40,883 nucleotides of DNA from Cyanobacteria bacterium SW_9_44_58 (lineage in GTDB: Bacteria > Cyanobacteriota > Cyanobacteriia > Cyanobacteriales > Rubidibacteraceae), in the NCBI GenBank assembly GCA_003021905.1, contig PXPI01000087.1, positions 1 through 40,883 on the forward strand. Reading direction: 5' to 3'. The notes beneath the pieces were generated by a model. The model saw nothing but the letters and a program-made list of their open reading frames with translations, did no database searches and was not told where the DNA came from. The translations under genes and the position numbers were made by a program. Every line of letters starts with the position of its first letter. Positions within the stretch are counted from its first letter, which is position 1. Shown here in pieces: positions 33,424 through 40,883 of this stretch.

Positions 33424-34515
33424 TTAGACATTAAACTTAAATTCGATGACATCCCCTTCTTGCACCACATAATCTTTCCCTTCCGAACGTACCAATCCTT
33501 TTTCTTTTGCGGCAGCTAAGGATTGCACTTCGGCTAACTTGTCATAGCTAATAGTGTCAGCGCGAATAAAGCCTCGTTCAAAGTCGGAATGAATAACACC
33601 GGCAGTTTGCGGCGCTTTCATACCGGCATAAATTGTCCAAGCCCGAGTTTCTGTTTCCCCTGTTGTCAGATATGTTCGCAATCCTAATAAGTCATAAGTG
33701 GCGTGAATGAGAGATTGCAATCCCCCTTCTTCTACCCCTAAAGAAGCTAAGAAATCCGCTTTTTCCTCTTCTGACAATTCCATTAATTCCGATTCGACTT
33801 GCGCCGAAACAACCACAACAGAAGCATTATCTTGAACAGCTAATTCCCGTACTTGTTCCACCGCTTGATTCCCTCCTGCAATGTCTTCCTCGGAAACATT
33901 GGCGGCATAAATAATTGGCTTTTTGGTCAATAAATTGAGGGGTTTAATAATCGCTTCTTCTTCTTCGGTGAGTTCAAGTTGACGAATGCCTTTTCCGTCA
34001 TTGATGGCCGCAGCCAATCTTTCTAAGAGTTCGAACTCTACTTGCGCATCTTTATTTTTTTTAGCATCTTTGCGCGTGCGTTCCATGCGCCGTTCAATTT
34101 GGGCTAAGTCGGCTAAGGCCAACTCTAAGTTGATGACTTCAATGTCGCGCCCTGGATCAACTGACCCCGACACATGAACAATATCATCACTCTCAAAACA
34201 CCGTACCACATGAACAATAGCATCCACTTCCCGGATATTGGCCAAAAACTGATTGCCTAATCCTTCTCCTTGACTCGCCCCTTGTACTAACCCGGCAATG
34301 TCCACAAATTCGATGCGAGTGGGAACAATCCGTTGCGAATTGGAAATTTTGGCCAATACCTCTAAGCGTTCATCAGGAACAGCCACTACTCCCACATTGG
34401 GTTCAATCGTACAGAAGGGAAAGTTGGCGGCTTCTGCTTTCGCATTGGCAACAAGGGCATTAAAAAGGGTCGATTTACCGACATTGGGGAGTCCGACAAT
34501 TCCTGCTCTAAGCAT
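33424..34515 (-). CDS. ychF: Redox-regulated ATPase YchF (Obg family)
   Basis: A P-loop protein of the TRAFAC class that prefers ATP over GTP and binds ribosomes. MLRAGIVGLPNVGKSTLFNAL starts the G1 motif (residues 8-15). NFPFCTIEPNVGVVAVPD and DIAGLVQGASQGEGLGNQFL (G3) follow. The G4 is the divergent NVSE typical of YchF instead of NKxD. A helical insert and a C-terminal TGS domain (ARAWTIYAGMKAPQTAGVIHSDF) close it. I chose the ATG at 34515 (363 residues); the upstream 12 codons to 34551 are not family-like. Confidence 0.97.
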   Translation of the reverse strand: MLRAGIVGLPNVGKSTLFNALVANAKAEAANFPFCTIEPNVGVVAVPDERLEVLAKISNSQRIVPTRIEFVDIAGLVQGASQGEGLGNQFLANIREVDAIVHVVRCFESDDIVHVSGSVDPGRDIEVINLELALADLAQIERRMERTRKDAKKNKDAQVEFELLERLAAAINDGKGIRQLELTEEEEAIIKPLNLLTKKPIIYAANVSEEDIAGGNQAVEQVRELAVQDNASVVVVSAQVESELMELSEEEKADFLASLGVEEGGLQSLIHATYDLLGLRTYLTTGETETRAWTIYAGMKAPQTAGVIHSDFERGFIRADTISYDKLAEVQSLAAAKEKGLVRSEGKDYVVQEGDVIEFKFNV

Positions 34516-34750
34516 TGTTGAATAAGCGTTAAATAAGCGATTCCAAAGCAATTGTACCGTAGCTTGAGAGCATTTATGGACAGCAGAAAAACTGACACAG
34601 AGGATTAACTTTTATTCCTTAATTTTATAGATAATGCCTCTGGCGGTTTTTTTAGATTTTTCGCTGAAATTTGCCTTTTTTTGGAAAAAACGTTTATTCT
34701 GCTAGAGAAATGGACATTTTTTGTAATTTGTGTGGTGGAGGATTTACTAA

Positions 34751-35824
34751 GTGAGTAATCAAGATAAACATTTTCAAGAACCACTAGAGACCAATCACGG
34801 TTCTTGCAATGGAAGTCGGCCGTTGCGGGTAGGGGTAATTGGTGTGGGGAATATGGGACAACACCATACCCGTGTTCTTGGTTTGTTGAAAGATGTGGAA
34901 TTATATGGAATTGCCGATATTAATATGACGCGAGGTCTCGATATTGCCAGTAAATATCGGGTGCGCTATTTTGAAGATTATCATGATTTATTAACTTGTG
35001 TAGATGCAGTGTGTATTGCTGTTCCCACGCGACTGCATCATGAAGTGGGATGGGCTTGTTTAAATGCCGGGGTTCATGTCTTAATTGAAAAGCCCATTGC
35101 GGCCAATTTAGAAGAAGCAGAATCATTGGTCAATGCGGCTGCCGAGAACAATTGCATTTTACAAGTGGGGCATATTGAACGATTTAACCCTGCTTTTCAA
35201 GAGTTAAGCAATGTTCTCAAAACAGAAAAATTGTTAGCCGTGGAAGCCCATCGCATGAGTCCTTATTCCCAACGGGCCAATGATGTATCTGTGGTGCTGG
35301 ATTTAATGATTCATGACATTGATTTATTATTAGAATTAACTGCCAAGCCTGTTGTGAAATTAACTGCCAGTGGGATTAAAGGCGAAAATTCCGGTTATTT
35401 AGATTATGTCACAGCTACCCTGGGATTTGCTGACGGCGCGATCGCGACGTTAACCGCGAGTAAGGTCACCCATCGCAAAATTCGCAATATTTCTGCTCAT
35501 TGCAAAAATGCCTTAATTGAAGCGGACTTTTTAGATAATGAAATCTTGATTCATCGGCAAACAACTGCCGATTATACCACCAATTATGGGCAAGTTTTAT
35601 ATCGGCAAGATGGGTTAATTGAAAAGGTTTATACCAGTAAAATTGAACCGCTTTATGCCGAATTAGAACATTTCGTCTCTTGTATTCGCGGGGGCAATCA
35701 ACCCTCTGTTGGCGGGGAACAAGCCCTCAAAGCGTTGCGTTTAGCAAGCTTGGTGGAACAAATGGCCCTTGATGGGCGAGCTTGGGAACATCAGTTTCAA
35801 GAATGGGCAATTCCTTCCGTCTAG
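34751..35824 (+). CDS. Gfo/Idh/MocA family oxidoreductase
   Basis: A NAD(P)-dependent sugar or cyclitol dehydrogenase-type protein. The Rossmann motif GVIGVGNMGQHH lies near residues 28-39, after a 25-residue leader. The catalytic-lysine motif EKPIA is near 115. The C-terminal alpha/beta domain includes VGHIERFNPAF and DLMIHDIDLLL. It starts at GTG with GGAGG 9 bases upstream. The substrate is unknown. Its stop is only 1 bp from the convergent ABC-permease stop. Confidence 0.9.
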   Translation: MSNQDKHFQEPLETNHGSCNGSRPLRVGVIGVGNMGQHHTRVLGLLKDVELYGIADINMTRGLDIASKYRVRYFEDYHDLLTCVDAVCIAVPTRLHHEVGWACLNAGVHVLIEKPIAANLEEAESLVNAAAENNCILQVGHIERFNPAFQELSNVLKTEKLLAVEAHRMSPYSQRANDVSVVLDLMIHDIDLLLELTAKPVVKLTASGIKGENSGYLDYVTATLGFADGAIATLTASKVTHRKIRNISAHCKNALIEADFLDNEILIHRQTTADYTTNYGQVLYRQDGLIEKVYTSKIEPLYAELEHFVSCIRGGNQPSVGGEQALKALRLASLVEQMALDGRAWEHQFQEWAIPSV

Positions 35825-35825
35825 A

Positions 35826-37043
35826 TTAAATGCCTCTTAGGGCAACAATGGGGTCAAGTTTCGCCGCTTGACGGGCAGGAATGACACCAAAGGCTAGCCC
35901 AACGCCCCCGGAAACTGTAACGGCAATCATCACTGCAGTAATGGAAATTGTGGCAGGAAGCGGGGTAATACTGCCGACAACAATAACAATGCCTCCGCCA
36001 ATTACTGTCCCCAATAATCCCCCTAAAACAGCTAGAATCGTTGCCTCGATTAAAAATTGAGTTAGGATATCTTTTTCTCTTGCCCCGATGGCTTTGCGAA
36101 GTCCAATTTCTTGAGTGCGTTCTGATACAGAAACCAGCATAATATTCATTACGCCGATGCCGCCCACTAAGAGTGAAATTCCCGCGATCGCGGCTAACAT
36201 CGCCGTTAAGCCGCCGGTAACTGTTCCCACAAGGTCAAGAATATCCTGTTGCGTTTGTATCGTAAAGTCATTTTCTCCTGTAATGTTATGTCTTAATCGT
36301 AGTAAGTTTTCAATTTGAAATTTCGCCGCACGAATACTATCTGAATTTTTTGCAGACACAGCAATCAATGTTAAATTGATCCCATAAACTGAACGATTGC
36401 CCACAATCTGGTTTGCCATTGTTGTTAAAGGAATATAGACCGCATCATCTTGATTATTTCCTAAAAATGACCCTTTTGGTTCCATAACACCAACAATTTT
36501 GAAACTGGAATTTTTAATCCGAATTTGTTTACCGAGGGGATTTTCTAAACCAAAAAATTGTTTCGCCGTCTCTGATCCTAAAACCGCAACACGATTATTT
36601 TTCTGTAAGTCAAATTCTCGAATAAAACGGCCCTTTGCTATTTGAAAACTTCGAACATTTAAAAATGATGGGGTTGTCCCAATAACTGAATCATTGCTAT
36701 TTTTATCCTGATAGGTAATGACTTGGTTATTGCTAATTTGCGGGGCAACACTTTTGATGCTAGGCACTTGTTCGGCAATGGCTTTTGCATCTTCGTAAAC
36801 CAAAGTTTTTGGAAGATCAAAGGTGGTTTGACGTTGTTCTCTAGAACCGGGAGTAATAAATAAAGTATTGGGGCCCAAAGATTGAAATTCATTTTTAGCT
36901 AATTGTTGTGCCCCTTCTCCTACTCCCACCATGGCAATAACAGAAGCATTGCCAATAATAATTCCTAACATGGTTAAACTGCTGCGCAATTTATTGGCTG
37001 TGAGGGTAGCAGTTGCCATGCGAATCGTTTCAATCAGTTGCAT
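35826..37043 (-). CDS. MacB-type ABC transporter permease
   Basis: FtsX/MacB-family membrane protein with the expected plan: an N-terminal transmembrane segment (LRSSLTMLGIIIGNASVIAMVGVGEGA), a large periplasmic MacB_PCD domain (residues about 45-260), and three C-terminal transmembrane segments. SVSERTQEIGLRKAIGAREKDILTQFLIEA is the coupling-helix motif. The last residues (PARQAAKLDPIVALRGI) are typical. No ATPase or membrane-fusion gene is adjacent, so its partners are encoded elsewhere. At 405 residues it is complete. Confidence 0.92.
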   Translation of the reverse strand: MQLIETIRMATATLTANKLRSSLTMLGIIIGNASVIAMVGVGEGAQQLAKNEFQSLGPNTLFITPGSREQRQTTFDLPKTLVYEDAKAIAEQVPSIKSVAPQISNNQVITYQDKNSNDSVIGTTPSFLNVRSFQIAKGRFIREFDLQKNNRVAVLGSETAKQFFGLENPLGKQIRIKNSSFKIVGVMEPKGSFLGNNQDDAVYIPLTTMANQIVGNRSVYGINLTLIAVSAKNSDSIRAAKFQIENLLRLRHNITGENDFTIQTQQDILDLVGTVTGGLTAMLAAIAGISLLVGGIGVMNIMLVSVSERTQEIGLRKAIGAREKDILTQFLIEATILAVLGGLLGTVIGGGIVIVVGSITPLPATISITAVMIAVTVSGGVGLAFGVIPARQAAKLDPIVALRGI

Positions 37044-37127
37044 GGTTTTTAATCGGAGAATGAGCTATTATTTGCATTATAAACAATGAACAACTGTTGA
37101 TTGAGTGCTCATTACGAATGTTTCGTT

Positions 37128-37466
37128 ATGCAAAATACACGCTTAAATTCATTAGTTAGTAATTTATCGAGTCAAGCTCGACAGTTTTTTCTCAATCCTT
37201 GGCGTAGGATAACCTTATTAGTAATTAGTTTGCTTCTTGGCATTTTTATGGGGATTACGTTGGTTACCAGTGCTGGTCAACTTGCACGTTTAGATATTTT
37301 TGTTGCAGCAATTGTTTTACTCGTGACGGAAGTAATTAGTTGGTTTGTCTATCGAAGACTGTCAGAAAATAATAATCAAGGGTCAGGATTTATAGAGGTT
37401 TTAAATACGTTCAAAATTGGTTTAACCTATAGTTTGTATATTCAAGCATTTATTTTGGGGTCTTAA
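37128..37466 (+). CDS. ycf20: Ycf20-like membrane protein (DUF565)
   Basis: A 112-residue protein conserved in cyanobacteria and plastids. Two hydrophobic segments (ITLLVISLLLGIFMGITLVTSAG and LDIFVAAIVLLVTEVISWFVYRR) and the C-terminus FKIGLTYSLYIQAFILGS match Ycf20, whose algal and plant members affect non-photochemical quenching. I chose the ATG at 37128; an in-frame start at 37101 is less likely. The glycerate kinase gene begins 3 bp later, so they are co-transcribed. Confidence 0.85.
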   Translation: MQNTRLNSLVSNLSSQARQFFLNPWRRITLLVISLLLGIFMGITLVTSAGQLARLDIFVAAIVLLVTEVISWFVYRRLSENNNQGSGFIEVLNTFKIGLTYSLYIQAFILGS

Positions 37467-37469
37467 ATT

Positions 37470-38492
37470 ATGTTTGGTTTGGAAATAGCTCCCCTTTTAA
37501 AGCGTTTTTCGCAAGGAAAAACAATAACAATTAAAGAAGAAAAAAAATTAGCTCAAGCGCGCTTAATCGTTCCAAACAATGATAATTCTCAAGACTTGAA
37601 AACACAACTGAATTATTTTCCCATAGCTTACTCAATTATAAAAAATTATATTGCTAAGCTAAACTTATCAGAAGAAATTGTTTTAAATTTATTATGGCGC
37701 CTCTGGCTTCCTCTAGCATTTTATATTGCCAAAAAAAGAGACCGAAAATCATTGCCCATTATTCAGGGCATTTTAGGGCTTCAGGGCACCGGAAAAACGA
37801 CGTTGGCAACCATTTTAGGACTCCTTTTAACGGAGTTAGGCTATCAAACAGCGACTCTTTCTATTGATGACTTGTACAAGACTTATACCGAACGTCAACA
37901 GTTGCAACAGGAAGATTCCCGTTTAATTTGGCGTGGTCCCCCCGGTACTCATGATATTGATTTAGGAAAAGAAGTGTTAGATAATATCCGACAGGAGAAA
38001 ACGCCGGTGGCCATTCCTCGTTTTGATAAATCGGCTTTTCAAGGAATGGGCGATCGCGCGGGACCGGAACAGATTAATCACAAAATTGATATTTTATTGT
38101 TTGAAGGTTGGTTTATCGGCGTTCAACCCATCCAAGAAACAGCATTCTACTCTCCCCCTGCACCGATTGTAACGGAAGCAGATCGGCAATTTGCAATCGA
38201 TAATAACCGTCGCTTAGAAGCCTATCTTCCCTTATGGAATCGCTTGGATGGCTTAATTATTTTGTCTCCGGTTGATTATCGTCTGAGTCAACAATGGCGC
38301 AGGCAAGCCGAACAAAAAAGGATCGCGCAGGGAAAATCAGGCATGAGTGAACAAGAAATTAATCAGTTTGTGGAATATTTTTGGCAATCGCTGCATCCCG
38401 AGTTATTTATTACACCATTAATTGAAAGCAAACAAGGGGTTGATGCAGTAATTGAAATTGATGCCAATCATATTCCCAAACACATTTACTAA
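37470..38492 (+). CDS. glyK: D-glycerate 3-kinase
   Basis: Phosphorylates D-glycerate to 3-phosphoglycerate, the last step of photorespiration; this is the plant/cyanobacterial GLYK type, unrelated to bacterial GarK. The P-loop is GLQGTGKTTLA near residue 103. SIDDLYKTYTERQQL follows, then GPPGTHDIDLG and PRFDKSAFQGMGDR. DILLFEGWFIGVQP is the Walker B region. The 340 residues match. The ribosome-binding site is poor, consistent with translational coupling to ycf20, 3 bp upstream. Confidence 0.95.
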   Translation: MFGLEIAPLLKRFSQGKTITIKEEKKLAQARLIVPNNDNSQDLKTQLNYFPIAYSIIKNYIAKLNLSEEIVLNLLWRLWLPLAFYIAKKRDRKSLPIIQGILGLQGTGKTTLATILGLLLTELGYQTATLSIDDLYKTYTERQQLQQEDSRLIWRGPPGTHDIDLGKEVLDNIRQEKTPVAIPRFDKSAFQGMGDRAGPEQINHKIDILLFEGWFIGVQPIQETAFYSPPAPIVTEADRQFAIDNNRRLEAYLPLWNRLDGLIILSPVDYRLSQQWRRQAEQKRIAQGKSGMSEQEINQFVEYFWQSLHPELFITPLIESKQGVDAVIEIDANHIPKHIY

Positions 38493-38546
38493 TCATGTAA
38501 CTTTGTCCTAGTTATTCCAGAGATAATATTTCTTTACTGTTGATCC

Positions 38547-38574
38547 TTAATGGCGATTACTTTATCGCTATTAA
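38547..38574. terminator. Hairpin after glyK
   Basis: TTAATGGCGAT (38547-38557) and ATCGCTATTAA (38564-38574) form an 11-bp stem with one G-T pair and a 6-base loop, between the convergent glyK and the secreted-protein gene. No strong T-run. Confidence 0.5.
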
Positions 38575-38581
38575 TTCATTA

Positions 38582-38620
38582 ATTCCGTATAATATTAATT
38601 ATTTGATAATTTTACGGAAT
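38582..38620 (-). terminator. Inverted repeat across the secreted-protein stop codon
   Basis: ATTCCGTA (38582-38589) and TACGGAAT (38613-38620) are a perfect 8-bp pair. The right arm includes the TAA stop of the gene at 38612-39043, so it may act as the transcript end of the barrel locus. Confidence 0.4.
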
Positions 38621-39043
38621 ACTTTTAACTGGAATTCCCTGTTTGTTTTCTATTGCTGAGTTTATTGCTGAGTTGCTCGAATCAAGAGGAGTCATTTTTA
38701 AAGTGCGACGAATTTCATTGACGTTACTAGGAGCAGTTGTTGATTGATCAACAAAATTGCCATTTTTAACAACTGGATTCAGACGCATCAAAATGTCGTC
38801 AGCAAATTGACTGCTGGGTTTCTCAGCAAAAGAAACAGTATTATCTTCTATTTCTTCACCCAATATTTTAGTAATATCTATTTCTGGAGATGCTGTTGAA
38901 TCCTCTAAAGGCGGAATTTCTATTACAGAAGGAGGTAATATATCTGTATCTGGGGCAGCTTGAGCTCGCGAGGTAATATTTAAAGTAATTAAGCCTAGTG
39001 TAAAAACAAAAATAGAAGTAAAATAGGTTATTTTCATAGTCAT
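38612..39043 (-). CDS. Small secreted hypothetical protein, 143 residues
   Basis: The signal peptide is clear: Lys-containing start, hydrophobic core (YFTSIFVFTLGLITLNITS) and likely cleavage after AQA near residue 29. The mature part is acidic and low in structure signals (LPPSVIEIPPLEDSTASPEI, TKILGEEIEDN). It has no recognised domain. It lies about 105 bp downstream of the outer-membrane barrel gene on the same strand, so a shared envelope role is plausible but unproven. Starts at 39043 and 39037 are both possible. Confidence 0.7.
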   Translation of the reverse strand: MTMKITYFTSIFVFTLGLITLNITSRAQAAPDTDILPPSVIEIPPLEDSTASPEIDITKILGEEIEDNTVSFAEKPSSQFADDILMRLNPVVKNGNFVDQSTTAPSNVNEIRRTLKMTPLDSSNSAINSAIENKQGIPVKSIP

Positions 39044-39148
39044 TAACTTAATAATAATAGTACAGAAATTATTGCTTTATTTTTTTACTCAAAGTTATGG
39101 AACTAAAAATTAGCATTGCTATTGTTGATAGGAAATTTGGATTCAGTT

Positions 39149-40786
39149 TTAGAAGAAAAATCCATAGTTCACTGATCCAGTAAATCGTGCTTCTCCTTCT
39201 TGACCAAAGGCTTCTTCTAGATTTCCATTTAAGTCAATGCCTACAACTGTAATGACTAAAGGTAAATTTCGGAAAGGAACTACTGATAAGCCTAAGGTCA
39301 TATCTTGTCCAGTCCATTCAGCAATACCATTAACCCTCGGTAAAATTTGTATTGCTAGACTACTGAACAAATTAAATTGAGAACCATCATTATCAAATTC
39401 AAAGTCTTCTGCAGGACGGAATTTACCGTTCCCTAGCCCTATAGTAACGTAAGCAATTCCAAAGGGAGAAATTGGATCCTCTCGAAGTTGAAAGCGCTTA
39501 CTACCTACCAGGTAGGTGCTAGTTGGTGTTTCTCCTCTTCTTCCTGCTTCACTAAAACTGAAACGAATCAGGTTTTCGACTCCAAAAGAAACGCCACTGT
39601 TGCCTGGTAAGTTGCGACTAATTTCAAGACTTATGCTTCCAGTACTAAAAGCGTCACTTGCTCCATTATCTTCTCCCCCAGTCAGACTTAAAATATTTAG
39701 GGTTGTGTCAACACCAACGCTTTCTTCGGGATCCCCTATTCCTATTGAGAAAGACATAGCACCATCTTCACTATTTCCAAGGCGAGCACGTTCATTATAG
39801 ATAATGCCTGCGCCGATATTCCCCCAAGAATTTCCATAACCAATGGGGTTAAAATAAGTAATGGCAGGACTGGGGACAGGTTTCTTATCGGCTTCGTTGG
39901 TGAGTGCTGTTTGAATATTTTGACGTTGACTGCTACTAAGGGAGTCAACAAAGCGTCTTAGTTGTTGCGTTTGTCGGGGAGAAAGAAGAAATTGATCGTT
40001 TTGGCTAGATTTTAGAGAAGCAAGTTCTCGGCTGAGACGACCAATTGATGTAGCTTGAGATGAGGAAAGGGAAAGTTGATTTTGCGCAGTTTCTAGATAA
40101 GTGATGACATCTTGGAGTTCATTGAGAGAGAGCGTTGTTCCCGCGATCGCGCTTTGATTAAAGACTAAGCCTTGTATGTTTTGTAAGAATGTCTGCGTTT
40201 GCGCTGAAGATAGTTCAATTTTGGGGTTGCAATTGAGTCAAGAAATTAATTAATTCTTGCTTTTGTTGCTGTTGACCGGTACTCAATTGTTGGTTTGGCA
40301 ATCCTTGAAAAAAGGGAATGAGATCATTGATTTCAGCTTGGGTTAGATTAATAGTTTCTGGGGCTTCCCGAGTGAGAAGTAAAATCTCTAGGGCTGCTGT
40401 TTCCTGAGGTTTTAGTGAACCAATTAGCGTTCTCAATTGTTGTGTTTGATTAGAAGAGAGAGTAACAGGTTGCTTGGTCTCCTGTTGTTGCTGTAGTTCA
40501 CTCAATAACATCCTTATTTTTTGTTGCTGATTGGGAGGCAACTTTACCTGTAGAATTGCTTGTAATCCTTGAATAATCTGATTTAGCTCTTGTGGCGTTA
40601 AGGTAACTTGTTCAGGAGTTTCCTGTTCTGATAGTTGCGCAGTTTTTGTCGCCGGCGTAAAGAAAACAAACGCGATCGCGCGACCGAAAGCATCAGTTTG
40701 CTTTGATGACAAGGATACTGATTGTCGCTGAGGAGTGTTTTTCAAAAAATCCTTAACAACTGTTAATTGTTTTTGCTGTAATTTTA
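39149..40786 (-). pseudogene. Outer-membrane beta-barrel protein with N-terminal helical repeats, 5'-truncated and frameshifted
   Basis: One gene in two frames. The upstream part (to TGA at 40215-40217) and the downstream part (open from about 40222 to 39149) join if one base is removed from the run CCCCAAAA (about 40219-40226). No stop interrupts the downstream frame between 40222 and 39149. The N-terminal part holds about ten degenerate repeats of 26-30 residues with a LSxxQ...L..L..L pattern (VTLTPQELNQIIQGL, VTLSSNQTQQLRTLIGSL, FLLSPRQTQQLRRFVDSL). The C-terminal 240 residues form a strand-rich domain ending in YGFFF, the aromatic-terminal signature of barrels inserted by the BAM machinery. 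The signal peptide is missing because an IS630 element sits at 40787. Confidence 0.7.
39870..40720 (-). repeat. Array of degenerate protein repeats (coding) in the barrel gene
   Basis: Successive units start with a hydrophobic-x-LS/LT/LP turn, then Q-rich amphipathic helices: VSLSSKQTDAF, VTLTPQELNQI, VKLPPNQQQKI, VTLSSNQTQQL, INLTQAEINDL, QLSTGQQQQKQ, IELSSAQTQTF, TTLSLNELQDV, LSLSSSQATSI, FLLSPRQTQQL. Unit length is about 26-30 residues. The DNA is not a simple tandem repeat, so the duplication is old. Confidence 0.6.
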
Positions 40787-40883
40787 GCAATTCTCAGACC
40801 AATAAGGTACACTGAGAAGGAAAGACAGTAGATTAAAATAAGCGTGTCCATGCAACCTTATTCAATTGATTTTCGGAAAAAAA
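40787..40883 (+). mobile_element. 5' end of a second IS630-family insertion sequence, cut by the window edge
   Basis: Inverted copy of positions 1-92, starting GCAATTCTCAGACC after a TA at 40785-40786. It carries the start of the transposase (ATG at 40850). The insertion lies inside the barrel gene: two codons upstream of the residual frame there is an in-frame TGA within the IS sequence, so no native start survives. Confidence 0.8.
40850..40883 (+). CDS. IS630-type transposase, N-terminal fragment (runs off the window)
   Basis: The first eleven codons read MQPYSIDFRKK, then the window ends. The start matches the PYSxDFR opening of IS630 transposases. The upstream 63 bases are the non-coding element end with an inverted repeat TTCTCAG/CTGAGAA. 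Confidence 0.65.
   Translation, partial: MQPYSIDFRKK

Overview
The window looks like core chromosome of a cyanobacterium. The octamer GCGATCGC (HIP1) recurs throughout, well over 20 times by eye. Many genes are cyanobacteria-typical: Raf1, PxcA, CrtD, DesC-type desaturase, Ycf20, glycerate 3-kinase, HU, and the rplI-dnaB pair. Base composition is moderate and no phage, conjugation, CRISPR or toxin-antitoxin genes were seen. The species cannot be told from this sequence alone.

Layout. The two ends are perfect inverted copies of the same 94 bp (1-94 and 40785-40878). Each is the 5' end of an IS630-type insertion sequence including the first codons of its transposase, next to a TA target dinucleotide, so the window is bounded by two IS copies pointing outward. 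From left to right: 0.1-6.1 kb holds a histidine phosphatase, glucokinase, Raf1, glutamyl-tRNA reductase, ribokinase and CobU. 6.2-6.6 kb is a miniature, decayed IS200/IS605-type element. 6.6-11.4 kb holds PxcA, a UvrD/AddB-like ATPase and a CNNM/CBS membrane protein. 11.5-11.7 kb holds tRNA-Tyr and tRNA-Thr. 11.8-17.5 kb holds PurU, a prolyl oligopeptidase, CrtD and an M23 peptidase. 17.6-17.96 kb is a broken gene remnant. 18-24 kb holds a PLP lyase, desaturase, L9, DnaB, FKBP, a phasin-like protein and an SDR. 24-30.5 kb holds exonuclease III, an alpha/beta hydrolase, an AEC transporter, HU, CobD and a flavoprotein. 30.47-30.84 kb is a mobile-element scar. 30.9-38.5 kb holds a nitrilase, an RRM protein with a small basic protein, YchF, a Gfo/Idh/MocA dehydrogenase, an ABC permease, Ycf20 and glycerate kinase.

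The right end, 38.6-40.8 kb, is the most unusual part. It carries a small secreted protein and a predicted outer-membrane beta-barrel protein with a long N-terminal array of about ten degenerate repeats of roughly 28 residues. That gene has lost its 5' end to the IS630 insertion and carries a one-base frameshift at a C4A4 run.

Functionally the genes are mainly housekeeping: carbon metabolism (Glk, RbsK, GlyK, Raf1), tetrapyrrole and cobamide synthesis (HemA, CobU, CobD), carotenoid and lipid modification (CrtD, DesC), and replication and translation (DnaB, L9, YchF, HU). I see no clear new defence or biosynthetic system. The best leads are the barrel/repeat locus and the short transposon derivatives.
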